Part shown: positions 1 through 7,256 of the stretch, piece by piece | Position numbering within the stretch: position 1 is the first letter of the stretch | Layout: every line of letters begins with the position of its first letter | DNA from: Candidatus Hydrogenedens sp. | Lineage (GTDB): Bacteria; Hydrogenedentota; Hydrogenedentia; Hydrogenedentales; Hydrogenedentaceae | Direction of reading: 5' to 3' | Length of the DNA stretch: 11,684 bases | NCBI GenBank assembly: GCA_035378955.1 | Contig: DAOSUS010000093.1 | Span: 1-11,684, forward strand | Made by a program: the position numbers and the translations under genes | The notes under the pieces: model-generated | Databases searched by the model: none | The model's input: the letters and a program-made list of their open reading frames with translations, nothing else | What the model was told of the DNA's origin: nothing

Positions 1-839
1 AAGAACTTTCTGGCATCTGATATATATTCTTTTATTTCTTCTCTCGTTTCTTTTATAGTGCTTTCTTTTATTTGTGGGAAAATTGATGTTAAAAATTTAA
101 TGTTGACTTTGTTATAATCCCCTGCCATACCAAAATTTTCTGCTCTTGATATTTCACTTGCAAGATAAACAATATAAGTTTCCAGTGGATATTTATTACT
201 CATATTTTCAGGTTGATTATGATTTGTCATAGGAGCATACAAGGTTTCCGGCAGGTTCCATTTTTGTGCTAACCAGGCATTTACATCACAATATGTGAGA
301 GAAAGATTTTCTTTTTCCACTTTGTATAAGGGGGTCTGATTATCCTTCCCTTTTTTTGTTACTATCTTGTATTCTTCTTTTAATGTAAGTGCTAAACAAT
401 ATTTACCAATATCATGCAGTAATCCTGCAGTAAAAAGCGTTTCGGGAACTATTTCCGTTTTAAGTTTTATGGATAATATTTGTGCTGTTTTTCCTGCACC
501 TAAAGAATGAATCCAAAAATCTTCGGGGTCCAGTGATAATTGCTTTTTAGCAGAGAACAAATCTAATATTGTGGTACTTAATGCTAACATACGAACAGTT
601 TCAAAACCTAAAACTACAATAGCCCTTTTTAAGTTATCAACTTTAAAACGAAGCCAATAAAATGCTGAATTTGCTAATTTTAATACTCTTGCGGACATTG
701 CTGGGTCATTTTCCATTATTTTCGTCAAATCCCCTGCGGAACTATTATCATCGTTAATAGCATCAATTAATTTAGTCATTACCACAGGTAGGGTAGGCAA
801 ATCCTCACTCATTTCGAGTTTCTTATATATATCTTCCAT
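1..839 (-). CDS. HDOD-domain signalling/regulatory protein (3' end beyond window)
   Basis: The reading frame is open from 839 to the window edge (about 279 codons), so the C-terminus is missing. An HDOD domain fills roughly residues 10 to 210. Visible marks are the PTLP entry near residue 15, the stretch SARVLKLANSAFY at 49-61, the following LKRAIVVLGFETVRMLAL block, and a retained LLHDIGKY motif with H142-D143. HDOD proteins resemble HD phosphohydrolases but usually act as non-catalytic signalling or regulatory scaffolds, so no enzymatic activity is claimed. The start at 839 is preferred over the in-frame ATG at 851 because GGAGAAG at 849-843 sits just before it, while the 851 ATG has no Shine-Dalgarno. 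It lies about 46 bp after the CHAD gene and is probably the last visible gene of the operon. A C-terminal effector domain could lie outside the window. Confidence 0.88.
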   Translation of the reverse strand, partial: MEDIYKKLEMSEDLPTLPVVMTKLIDAINDDNSSAGDLTKIMENDPAMSARVLKLANSAFYWLRFKVDNLKRAIVVLGFETVRMLALSTTILDLFSAKKQLSLDPEDFWIHSLGAGKTAQILSIKLKTEIVPETLFTAGLLHDIGKYCLALTLKEEYKIVTKKGKDNQTPLYKVEKENLSLTYCDVNAWLAQKWNLPETLYAPMTNHNQPENMSNKYPLETYIVYLASEISRAENFGMAGDYNKVNIKFLTSIFPQIKESTIKETREEIKEYISDARKF

Positions 840-842
840 TAT

Positions 843-849
843 CTTCTCC
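843..849 (-). promoter_or_regulatory. Ribosome binding site that selects the HDOD start
   Basis: Reading the minus strand, GGAGAAG covers 849 down to 843, and the GGAG core ends six bases before the ATG at 839. The alternative ATG at 851 overlaps this motif and has only AT-rich sequence upstream. The shorter protein is therefore the likely product. Confidence 0.55.
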
Positions 850-885
850 ATAGCTTACATATTTATTTAAGTTATAATAAATATT

Positions 886-1794
886 TTACAACAAACAGAT
901 ATGTGAATTACATATTTTATTAATTTCTATTCTATTCGTTTTTATAAAATCTCTGTTAATATTTTCTTCCACAGTTATTTTTGCTTTTTTTAAATTCATA
1001 ATAAGTATATCATATATATATTCTTTTAATTCATTAAATTTGATACCTTTTTTGTCTTGTTGCTCTATTGTGATTAATAAAATACGGTAATCATTCCAGT
1101 TTCCCAAAAAATTTTGAATTTCTTTCATAATATTTAGCCATTTGTTTAAGGGATTTTTATAAATTTCTTTATATATTTCGAACAAATATCTTGTTTTTTT
1201 TAATATAATACGAAACTGGTGTATTTCTTCATTCAAAGGATTGTTTATTTTTTTTATATACTTATATTCATTATTAACATTATTTATTGCTAATAAAATT
1301 CTATCCCTTCCATACTTGTATATACAATGTCTCGTAAAAAATTGGATTTGAAAATCTGAGAAACACTTATCATCCCTTTTTTCTAATATTTGTTTTGCAA
1401 GAAAGCAGTTTTTCTCCTCCTTTTTTCTTATTTTATCTATAGAATTTAAGAGATATTCATAAGCAAAGTCAGATAAGACCTGGGGTTTATCATTTTTAAT
1501 AGAAATAATTAATTGATATAAGACATCAAGTTCTCTTCTTTTCCCAAGAAGTTTTGTTATCTTTTTATTTTCGCTCACATATCGTTTTTTAATTTCTTTC
1601 GGTAAGAAATGTTTATATTCAGTAAATAAGGCTCTATTTCTTCTTGATGTAACACGGATATCATGGATAGCATCAGGGTCTAATTTTTCAAGAAGGGGAA
1701 GTTTTTCTTTTATAAATTTGTAATTATGCTCTATATGTTTCAAAAATATGTCTTTTGAGATATTACAATATTTTACTTCCCCTTCTTGACGCAT
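886..1794 (-). CDS. Stand-alone CHAD-domain protein (putative polyphosphate-binding)
   Basis: This 302-residue protein is almost entirely a CHAD domain, an all-helical fold with conserved histidines and many basic residues. The two internal halves each show the signature: AIHDIRVTSRRNRALF (H44) in the first, and IHQFRIILKKTRYLF (H192) in the second, followed by a LGNWNDYRILL-like turn. CHAD proteins bind inorganic polyphosphate and are often fused or adjacent to CYTH triphosphatases; no CYTH domain is present here. No signal peptide or membrane segment is seen, so it is probably cytoplasmic. It begins 19 bp after the rhamnosidase stop, implying co-transcription, and has only a weak AGAAAG before its ATG, so translation may be low or coupled. 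Its base composition is noticeably poorer in G+C than the rhamnosidase gene (12 of 60 at 1201-1260). Polyphosphate binding is inferred from the family. Confidence 0.88.
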   Translation of the reverse strand: MRQEGEVKYCNISKDIFLKHIEHNYKFIKEKLPLLEKLDPDAIHDIRVTSRRNRALFTEYKHFLPKEIKKRYVSENKKITKLLGKRRELDVLYQLIISIKNDKPQVLSDFAYEYLLNSIDKIRKKEEKNCFLAKQILEKRDDKCFSDFQIQFFTRHCIYKYGRDRILLAINNVNNEYKYIKKINNPLNEEIHQFRIILKKTRYLFEIYKEIYKNPLNKWLNIMKEIQNFLGNWNDYRILLITIEQQDKKGIKFNELKEYIYDILIMNLKKAKITVEENINRDFIKTNRIEINKICNSHICLL

Positions 1795-1813
1795 TTATTA
1801 CTTTCTGTTGGGG

Positions 1814-4537
1814 TTATTTCACTAAGAATTTGTATGTTCCTGAGGGCAATTCAAATATATCCTGTGTTGCTTCTGTTATTACAGGTTCTACCTTCGGATT
1901 TACAATTACCTTCATGTTTTCCTTTTTGGGAACAACTACTTTTGCTTTACTATTCGGCGGAATATTAATAACCATAGTTAACGAACCATCGGGATTTTTA
2001 TCCCAACGGGATAATGCACGACCACGAACTGTGTCAATGTAAGCCTGAGCATAGTTTAATGGTCCTTCCCACGGTTTCGGAGCAATTGTGAAATATTTGT
2101 AGCCGGGTTCTGGCAAGCGGCGTATACCCGCAATTCCACCAAAGAACCAATCCATTACACTACCAAACATTTGATGATTATGAGAATTCATTTCGGGACC
2201 TGTCTTATATTCCCACAATTCCCATAATGTAGTAGCACCTAATTCAATCATATAGCCATAACTTGGGAAATCTTTTTGTAATACAACCTTATAAGCAAGG
2301 TCTGCCATGTTATTGTCATTTAATACATCATAGACATATTTTGCACCTAAAATACCGCAGTATAAATGGGCATTGCGTTTTACTTCGATTTCTTCTCTAA
2401 GTTTCTTTAGAGCGAGTTCTTTGTATTCTCCTTGTGCAATACCAAGGAATAATGGGAATATTTGCTGGAATTGAGTGCCTTCATAAGGCGTTCCATCTTT
2501 ATCTTTACCATAACAGTAATAGCCTTTTTCTTTGTCAAAATACTTATTATTAAATGCTTCTGCTACTTTTTGTTTCTTGGCATTGAAGTAATTTGCATCA
2601 TCTTGTTTTCCTAATACACCTGCAAGTTCTTCCAAAACTACTGCAGTCCAGTAATAGCATCCTGTTCCTATGGGTTCCATAGGGGATTTTTCGAGTGCAA
2701 CCCAATCTCCATAATGGCAATATTCCATAACTCCGTCTTTTTCATCCTTCTCCATTGATTTGAACCAACGAACAAGGTTATCGTAGTGCATTTCTACAAC
2801 ACGACGGTTCTGGTAATATCTCCATGAATACCATGTAATTAATGGATAGGCAATTGCCCACGGAGGAGAACCTTTCTTTTCGCCCCAAATATTAGCAGGA
2901 CATGTATCAGGAACATATCCTTCTGGACTTTGGGAATCGGCTATATCCCATAGCCACTTCTGGTAATATGCTGCAACATCAAAATTCATAATTGTTGCTT
3001 CAGAAGCAAGGTGTGCATCACCCATCCAACCCATTCTTTCATCCCTTTGTGGACAGTCCGTTGGAACACTCATATTGTTCCCCTGAATAGCCCAAAGGAC
3101 GATATCACGGATATTGTTAATAAGGGGATTATCACACTCGAAATGACCTGATTTGGCAAAATTGGAGTGGAATATCTGGGCTTCTAATTTATCTTCGGTT
3201 AGTTCTCCGGGGTAACCGGTTATTTCAGCATAACGGTAACCATGTTGAGTAAAGCGGGGCATGTATTCTTCTTCTCCTTCTCCTTTTAGGATGTATTCAT
3301 CTGTTGCTTTTGCACTTCGAATATTTTCAACATTTAATCGCCCATCTTCGTATAATAATTCTGCATGTCTCATTCTTATCTTAGTTCCTGTTGGACCTTG
3401 CGCCTTGATTTTTATTACACCTGTCATATTTTGACCAAAATCTACAATATATACCTCTTCATTTTTATCTGGACCGCCATCATTTCGTTTTGTAATTGAT
3501 TTTGGTTTCAGATAACCAACAACCTGTATCGGAGGCATTACCTGTGCTACCAATTTTTCAGGTATATGTTCTGACATGGCAACAGGTAGCCAGTTAGAAT
3601 CATCATAGTCGGCTGTATCCCAATCCTTTTTCTCTAAACGAGCATCATAGGTTTCTCCATGATATAAACTTTCACTTACAATAGGTCCTGTGCTTGCTTT
3701 CCATGTATTATCTGTAATGATTTTCTCTTTTGTTCCATATTCATATACTACATGTAATTCCAGCCATCCTGTGCATGTTTTTTTCCACCATCCATGTCCT
3801 AACATCATCCCTACTGCATTTTTACCTTGTTTTAACATTGAAGTTACATCGTGTGTAACATATAGGGTTCTTTTTTCAAATACGGTATAAGCAGGGTCTA
3901 AAAGATGGTCGCCTACTTTTTGTCCATTTATATGTAATTCGACATAACCCAAACCTGAGACATAAGCCCTTGCTTGTTTTACAGGTTTTGTAAGTTCAAA
4001 GACTTTCCGTAACATAGGTGATGTTCTTTTTCGTTCATATTCCTTTCTTTTATCATCCTTTACGGGTTCATCATCTTTTTCGGGATGTCGTATCCATTTT
4101 GCGGTCATTTCTTGTGTCGGATTAAGGAAAGCCGTTTCAAAATAGGCAGGTTCACTAAAATGTGTTGTTTCTCCGCTTTGATAGGTTATCCTAACCCGCC
4201 AATAGTATCTTGTAAAACTTTCTAATGCAGGTCCTGCATACTCTATATGGACATTCTCTCCAGATTCGACTTGCCCTGAATCCCAGACATCGGGTTGATT
4301 TTGTAGTAATTTTTCTAATGATTTTGAAACCTGTATTTGATAGGATTTCTGAAATACGCCATATCCTTTCTCAGGTAAAATCCAACTGAAACGGGGAATA
4401 TTTGTATCAATACCCATAGGATTTGTTAAATACTCTACCCTTAAATTCTCAGGAGGTATTTGTGAATGGGCTACAGTTGGAATTACTGTAATAAGCAATG
4501 TAAAAGCAATTGAAGGGACTAAAGAGGTTTTTAACAT
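1814..4537 (-). CDS. Exported GH78 alpha-L-rhamnosidase
   Basis: This 907-residue glycoside hydrolase is expected to release terminal alpha-L-rhamnose from glycans or glycosides. Residues 1 to about 26 form a Sec signal peptide (hydrophobic core, AHS cleavage box, no lipobox), so it acts outside the cytoplasm. Domains in order are: an FnIII-like N-terminal sandwich (about 30-140) starting with PENLRVEYLTNPMGID; the rhamnosidase N domain (about 175-345); a concanavalin-like domain with VDFGQNMTG around D366; the six-hairpin (alpha/alpha)6 barrel (about 470-820); and a C-terminal beta domain. The catalytic motif TDCPQRDERMGWMGD lies at 493-507, with E500 the probable general acid. TTLWELWE at 769-776 probably supplies the base (E773). 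The start is supported by AAGGAG at 4550-4545, seven bases upstream. Length and motifs look intact. The exact substrate is unknown. Confidence 0.95.
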   Translation of the reverse strand: MLKTSLVPSIAFTLLITVIPTVAHSQIPPENLRVEYLTNPMGIDTNIPRFSWILPEKGYGVFQKSYQIQVSKSLEKLLQNQPDVWDSGQVESGENVHIEYAGPALESFTRYYWRVRITYQSGETTHFSEPAYFETAFLNPTQEMTAKWIRHPEKDDEPVKDDKRKEYERKRTSPMLRKVFELTKPVKQARAYVSGLGYVELHINGQKVGDHLLDPAYTVFEKRTLYVTHDVTSMLKQGKNAVGMMLGHGWWKKTCTGWLELHVVYEYGTKEKIITDNTWKASTGPIVSESLYHGETYDARLEKKDWDTADYDDSNWLPVAMSEHIPEKLVAQVMPPIQVVGYLKPKSITKRNDGGPDKNEEVYIVDFGQNMTGVIKIKAQGPTGTKIRMRHAELLYEDGRLNVENIRSAKATDEYILKGEGEEEYMPRFTQHGYRYAEITGYPGELTEDKLEAQIFHSNFAKSGHFECDNPLINNIRDIVLWAIQGNNMSVPTDCPQRDERMGWMGDAHLASEATIMNFDVAAYYQKWLWDIADSQSPEGYVPDTCPANIWGEKKGSPPWAIAYPLITWYSWRYYQNRRVVEMHYDNLVRWFKSMEKDEKDGVMEYCHYGDWVALEKSPMEPIGTGCYYWTAVVLEELAGVLGKQDDANYFNAKKQKVAEAFNNKYFDKEKGYYCYGKDKDGTPYEGTQFQQIFPLFLGIAQGEYKELALKKLREEIEVKRNAHLYCGILGAKYVYDVLNDNNMADLAYKVVLQKDFPSYGYMIELGATTLWELWEYKTGPEMNSHNHQMFGSVMDWFFGGIAGIRRLPEPGYKYFTIAPKPWEGPLNYAQAYIDTVRGRALSRWDKNPDGSLTMVINIPPNSKAKVVVPKKENMKVIVNPKVEPVITEATQDIFELPSGTYKFLVK

Positions 4538-4559
4538 ATTTTATCTCCTTATATTAAGT

Positions 4560-5096
4560 TTAGGTTTCCTCTTGTAAATTCAAATATTCGGTTTTAATTT
4601 TTTTGACAACATTACCAATATCCCACGCAGATATAATCTCAAAATAAATATGGTTTGTTTCAAATTTGATTATACCAAAACTTGCTTCATTCCCTCTGTC
4701 AATTTGTTTTTTTAAGTGACCAGGATTAAACCAAACTTTATTATTGTCTTTTTTAATGATAGGGATATGTGTATGTCCAAAACAGTAAATATGACATTCC
4801 TTTCCTCGACTTTTTAGTATAAGGTCTATTGTATGGGCAAAAGCAATTTTCGTATTATGAATTTCCTCAATAATAACTTTGGGTGTTTTTCCATCTTCAA
4901 ATTGGTTGCACCACAAACCCGGAACAATCCTTACTGGATAACCTACGGAAATTAAATACTCACCATCTTCATAATTATCTCCAAGATGGTAAATAGTATG
5001 AACCTTTTCTTTATGTAATAAATAGGAACAGACATTTTCCATCAAAAAATTGTTCCCATGTGTATCACTTATTACACCTATTGAGGTATAAGCCAT
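4560..5096 (-). CDS. YfcE/MJ0936-like metallophosphoesterase with altered motif
   Basis: This 178-residue protein belongs to the small calcineurin-like phosphoesterases, which use two metal ions to hydrolyse phosphodiesters. Visible metal motifs are SDTHG (D11, H13), HLGD (D40), an FAHT segment (H88), and GHTH (H108, H110), followed by WFNPGH. The usual GNCD/GNHE block after strand three is replaced by PGLWCNQF at 59-66, so the expected asparagine ligand is absent from its normal place. The substrate is unknown; family members act on model phosphodiesters or cyclic nucleotides. No signal peptide is seen, so it is cytoplasmic. The start has AGGA eight bases upstream. It is the first gene of a probable operon: its stop lies 22 bp before the rhamnosidase ATG, and that gene's Shine-Dalgarno lies in the gap. 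It is divergent from the ferritin-like gene. Confidence 0.87.
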   Translation of the reverse strand: MAYTSIGVISDTHGNNFLMENVCSYLLHKEKVHTIYHLGDNYEDGEYLISVGYPVRIVPGLWCNQFEDGKTPKVIIEEIHNTKIAFAHTIDLILKSRGKECHIYCFGHTHIPIIKKDNNKVWFNPGHLKKQIDRGNEASFGIIKFETNHIYFEIISAWDIGNVVKKIKTEYLNLQEET

Positions 5097-5188
5097 ATTT
5101 AATTTCCTAACCTTATTTGATATACTGTTATAATATAATTCGGTAATGATTACAAAATTAAAGAGATTAAAAAGAAAGGAGATATTTT
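5097..5188. promoter_or_regulatory. Divergent intergenic region (phosphoesterase operon / ferritin-like gene)
   Basis: These 92 AT-rich bases must hold the promoters for both the minus-strand operon and the plus-strand ferritin-like gene. Two overlapping plus-strand TATAAT hexamers occur at 5129-5134 and 5134-5139, but neither has a convincing -35 at normal spacing. A short inverted repeat GTAAT-G-ATTAC lies at 5143-5153. The plus-strand Shine-Dalgarno AAAGGAG is at 5175-5181. Confidence 0.5.
5127..5155 (-). promoter_or_regulatory. Candidate sigma70-type promoter for the phosphoesterase-rhamnosidase operon
   Basis: Reading the minus strand, TTGTAA (5155-5150) is followed after exactly 17 bases by TATAAC (5132-5127). 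Transcription would start near 5120, leaving a leader of about 24 bases that includes the AGGA ribosome site. In DNA this AT-rich such matches arise by chance, so this is a suggestion only. Confidence 0.35.
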
Positions 5189-5686
5189 ATGGGAACAAAA
5201 GGTAGAGAAATTGTAAAAATGGATGTTGAACATCTATTGCTTCTGTTAAATAAAGCCTATTCCGATGAATGGTTCGCTTATTATCAATATTGGTTAGGAG
5301 CAAAGGTGGCAAAAGGTCCCATGAAAGAAGGAGTAATGGCAGAACTTTTACAACACGCCGGTGATGAACTTAGACATGCGGATATGGTAGCCCAGAGAAT
5401 TATTCAATTGGGTGGTTCTCCTGCGGAAAGCCCCAAACAATGGTATGAATTGTCCAATTGCGGTTATGACCCTCCCAGTGACCCTTATGTTCGTGTGCTT
5501 TTGGAACAGAATATTAAGGGAGAACAGTGTGCTATACAAACTTATAATGCACTCCTTGCAGAAACGAAGGAGGGTGACCCTGTAACATATAATATGGTTT
5601 TACAAATACTTCAAGATGAAGTTATGCATGAAGAAGACCTACAAGCTTTGTTGGAAGATTTGGATTTGATGACATCCAGGGGTTAA
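5189..5686 (+). CDS. Ferritin-like protein, bacterioferritin/DPSL type
   Basis: This 165-residue four-helix protein carries a full diiron ferritin ligand set: E27 in helix A, E60 and H63 (DELRHADM) in helix B, E112 in helix C, and E144 with H147 (DEVMHEED) in helix D. The E27-E60-H63 spacing matches bacterioferritin. It likely oxidises and stores iron while consuming peroxide or oxygen, a protective role in an anaerobe. Two cysteines, C91 (LSNCGYDPP, before helix C) and C114 (in helix C), recall the cysteine pair of Dps-like DPSL/thioferritin proteins; that assignment is an inference. No haem-binding methionine was identified. The start at 5189 is chosen because AAAGGAG ends seven bases upstream; the alternative Met at residue 11 has no ribosome site. 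The gene converges on the Nudix-MBL gene and its TAA overlaps that gene's stop. Confidence 0.88.
   Translation: MGTKGREIVKMDVEHLLLLLNKAYSDEWFAYYQYWLGAKVAKGPMKEGVMAELLQHAGDELRHADMVAQRIIQLGGSPAESPKQWYELSNCGYDPPSDPYVRVLLEQNIKGEQCAIQTYNALLAETKEGDPVTYNMVLQILQDEVMHEEDLQALLEDLDLMTSRG
5683..5686. other. Overlapping stop codons of two convergent genes
   Basis: The four bases TTAA read as TAA at 5684-5686 on the plus strand (ferritin-like gene) and as TAA at 5685-5683 on the minus strand (Nudix-MBL gene). There is no space for an intergenic terminator, so transcripts from either side must run into the opposite gene. Confidence 0.95.
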
Positions 5687-7167
5687 TAAAATATTTCTCT
5701 ATTTATTAGACCTCTTTGTTTTAAATCGAAGAGATGGGCTTTTAACTGCTGCCGTGCCAAGATAATTCGTTCTTGCGGAATATCATCGTAAGATTTCAAT
5801 AGTAGTTCTTCAAAGGTAGTGATACCTTTGTTTATGTTTTGAAGTATTTTTTCTTCTCTTTGTTTACGGTGTTGTATTAATTTATCAATAATTATATTGC
5901 CCGGCAAATAGAACCAGGGAATTCCATGACCGGGAATTAATAAATCAATTTTCAGTCTATTTAATTTTTTTAATGAATCCATGTATTCTGACATTGAGCC
6001 TTCCTCATCAGGGTCAATTAGAACAGGGCCTTCCGAACTTATCATATCTCCTGCAATTAATGTTTGAGTTGTTGTTTCGTAATAACAAAGATGTCCTTTC
6101 ACATGTCCCGGAGTAGAAATGGTATTAACTATCCATGGAAAGTCTCTATCACTTAATAGAAACTGCTGTTCATTTTCTATTGTTTTATCAATGGGGATTC
6201 TTCCTCTTTTTGCAGATTCTAATGAAGCATATTTAGGAATACCAAAATATTTGGATATAAATTCCATACTTTTTGCATGGTCTGGATGTTCATGAGTAAT
6301 ACAAACCCCTATGTATTTCGAACCTAATTTAATAAAATGTTCCAACCAATAAATCATTTCTTTGACACTTCCCTCTTCGCCTTCACCGGGGTCTATAATC
6401 ATCATTTCTTTTTTACCAACAACGACTGAATTCACATTCTTAAAAAATGTATGAGGTGGGGCAGGTAAAGGAAAAATATGTATACCTGCCCTTGGATGGA
6501 AATAGGAATAGCCATTATCTGTCCATGGGATTTTTTTTAGGTATTGATATGCTTCGGGAAAAGAAAAGGCTTCTATCTGCTCTAAAATAAATGCAACCGG
6601 TGTGGAAAGAGATATTTCCTGTCTATGCCACCGATATAAAATGTTTTGAGGTGTATCCCATTCTATTAAATCAACTTCTTTATTTTTTTCACTTTCTATA
6701 ACATAATATTCGGGTTTCCATTTAATAAAGAAAAAATAGGTTTCAAATCTTTGGGATAAACCGGGCGGGGTAATCCATGGTCCCGAAAAGAAACATTCAT
6801 CTATATTTAATTTGATATTAAACTTCTTTTGCACCTCTATAAAATCAATCTCTCTTTTATGAAACCGTTCCCATACTTCTTCCAACTCTTTCATAGAAAT
6901 ACTTTTTTCTATGCGTATAGGAAGATAACCTGTTTCTTCAAATGTCTCTCGAATGGCTCCTACCATAGCCCCTTTAATTACTTCATGGCAAGAACCATAT
7001 ACTTCACATTTTTTATCTTCTTCTTCCACACTACCACCTGGAAAAGCATGATGTCCCGGTAAAAAAGATAAAGTTTTTCCTCTCTTTATAACTAAAACTT
7101 CTATATCCTGTTTATTCCTTCTCCAAACAACACAAACACCTGCAAGTTTTGGAGGTTTTAAACTCAT
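5683..7167 (-). CDS. Nudix hydrolase / metallo-beta-lactamase / winged-helix fusion protein
   Basis: This 494-residue cytoplasmic protein joins two hydrolases. The N-terminal part (about 8-200) is a Nudix domain resembling the NUDT7/NUDT19 group: FPGG at 42-45, then RETFEETG (R73, E74, E77, E78, G80). About 14 extra residues lie between the glycine and the REXXEE part compared with the standard Nudix box. The second part (about 225-430) is a metallo-beta-lactamase fold with HEHPDH (292-297), TPGH (H355), AGD (D374) and PGHG (H414), all zinc-site motifs. The last 55 residues look like the winged helix found in LACTB2-like MBL proteins. NUDT19 relatives cleave CoA-type diphosphates and LACTB2 is an endoribonuclease; the substrate here is unknown. 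GGAG eight bases before the ATG supports the start. It is divergent from the aminotransferase gene. Confidence 0.92.
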   Translation of the reverse strand: MSLKPPKLAGVCVVWRRNKQDIEVLVIKRGKTLSFLPGHHAFPGGSVEEEDKKCEVYGSCHEVIKGAMVGAIRETFEETGYLPIRIEKSISMKELEEVWERFHKREIDFIEVQKKFNIKLNIDECFFSGPWITPPGLSQRFETYFFFIKWKPEYYVIESEKNKEVDLIEWDTPQNILYRWHRQEISLSTPVAFILEQIEAFSFPEAYQYLKKIPWTDNGYSYFHPRAGIHIFPLPAPPHTFFKNVNSVVVGKKEMMIIDPGEGEEGSVKEMIYWLEHFIKLGSKYIGVCITHEHPDHAKSMEFISKYFGIPKYASLESAKRGRIPIDKTIENEQQFLLSDRDFPWIVNTISTPGHVKGHLCYYETTTQTLIAGDMISSEGPVLIDPDEEGSMSEYMDSLKKLNRLKIDLLIPGHGIPWFYLPGNIIIDKLIQHRKQREEKILQNINKGITTFEELLLKSYDDIPQERIILARQQLKAHLFDLKQRGLINREIFY

Positions 7168-7256
7168 TTCATCAACTCCATCAATTTTAATAAAATATAA
7201 GTTTCTTATTAACTTTTATTATTTCAATATTTTATAATATTTTTAAGGGTTCTATA
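7168..7256. promoter_or_regulatory. Divergent intergenic region (Nudix-MBL / aminotransferase)
   Basis: These 89 bases are very AT-rich and must contain both promoters. On the plus strand, TTAACT (7209-7214) and TATAAT (7233-7238) are 18 bases apart, but this would start the transcript almost at the AAGGG ribosome site (7245-7249), so the match is doubtful. On the minus strand no clear -35/-10 pair was found. Two AATATT words flank TTAT at 7226-7241. No riboswitch-like structure was recognised. Confidence 0.4.

Noticed and set aside
840..851. The longer HDOD start at ATG 851
   Set aside because: It has no Shine-Dalgarno, while the ATG twelve bases downstream has GGAG at proper spacing.
1755..2042. 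A 95-codon plus-strand frame with hydrophobic stretches across the CHAD/rhamnosidase junction
   Set aside because: It overlaps two real genes on the other strand. Its hydrophobic look comes from reading the antisense of lysine-rich and beta-strand codons.
5129..5139. Two overlapping TATAAT words as a firm promoter for the ferritin-like gene
   Set aside because: Neither has a recognisable -35 at 16 to 18 bases, and such words are common by chance in this AT-rich DNA. They are noted only within the intergenic entry.
7168..7256. A riboswitch or leader RNA in the divergent gap before the aminotransferase
   Set aside because: The gap is short and nearly all A/T, with no stable stem and no known riboswitch core.
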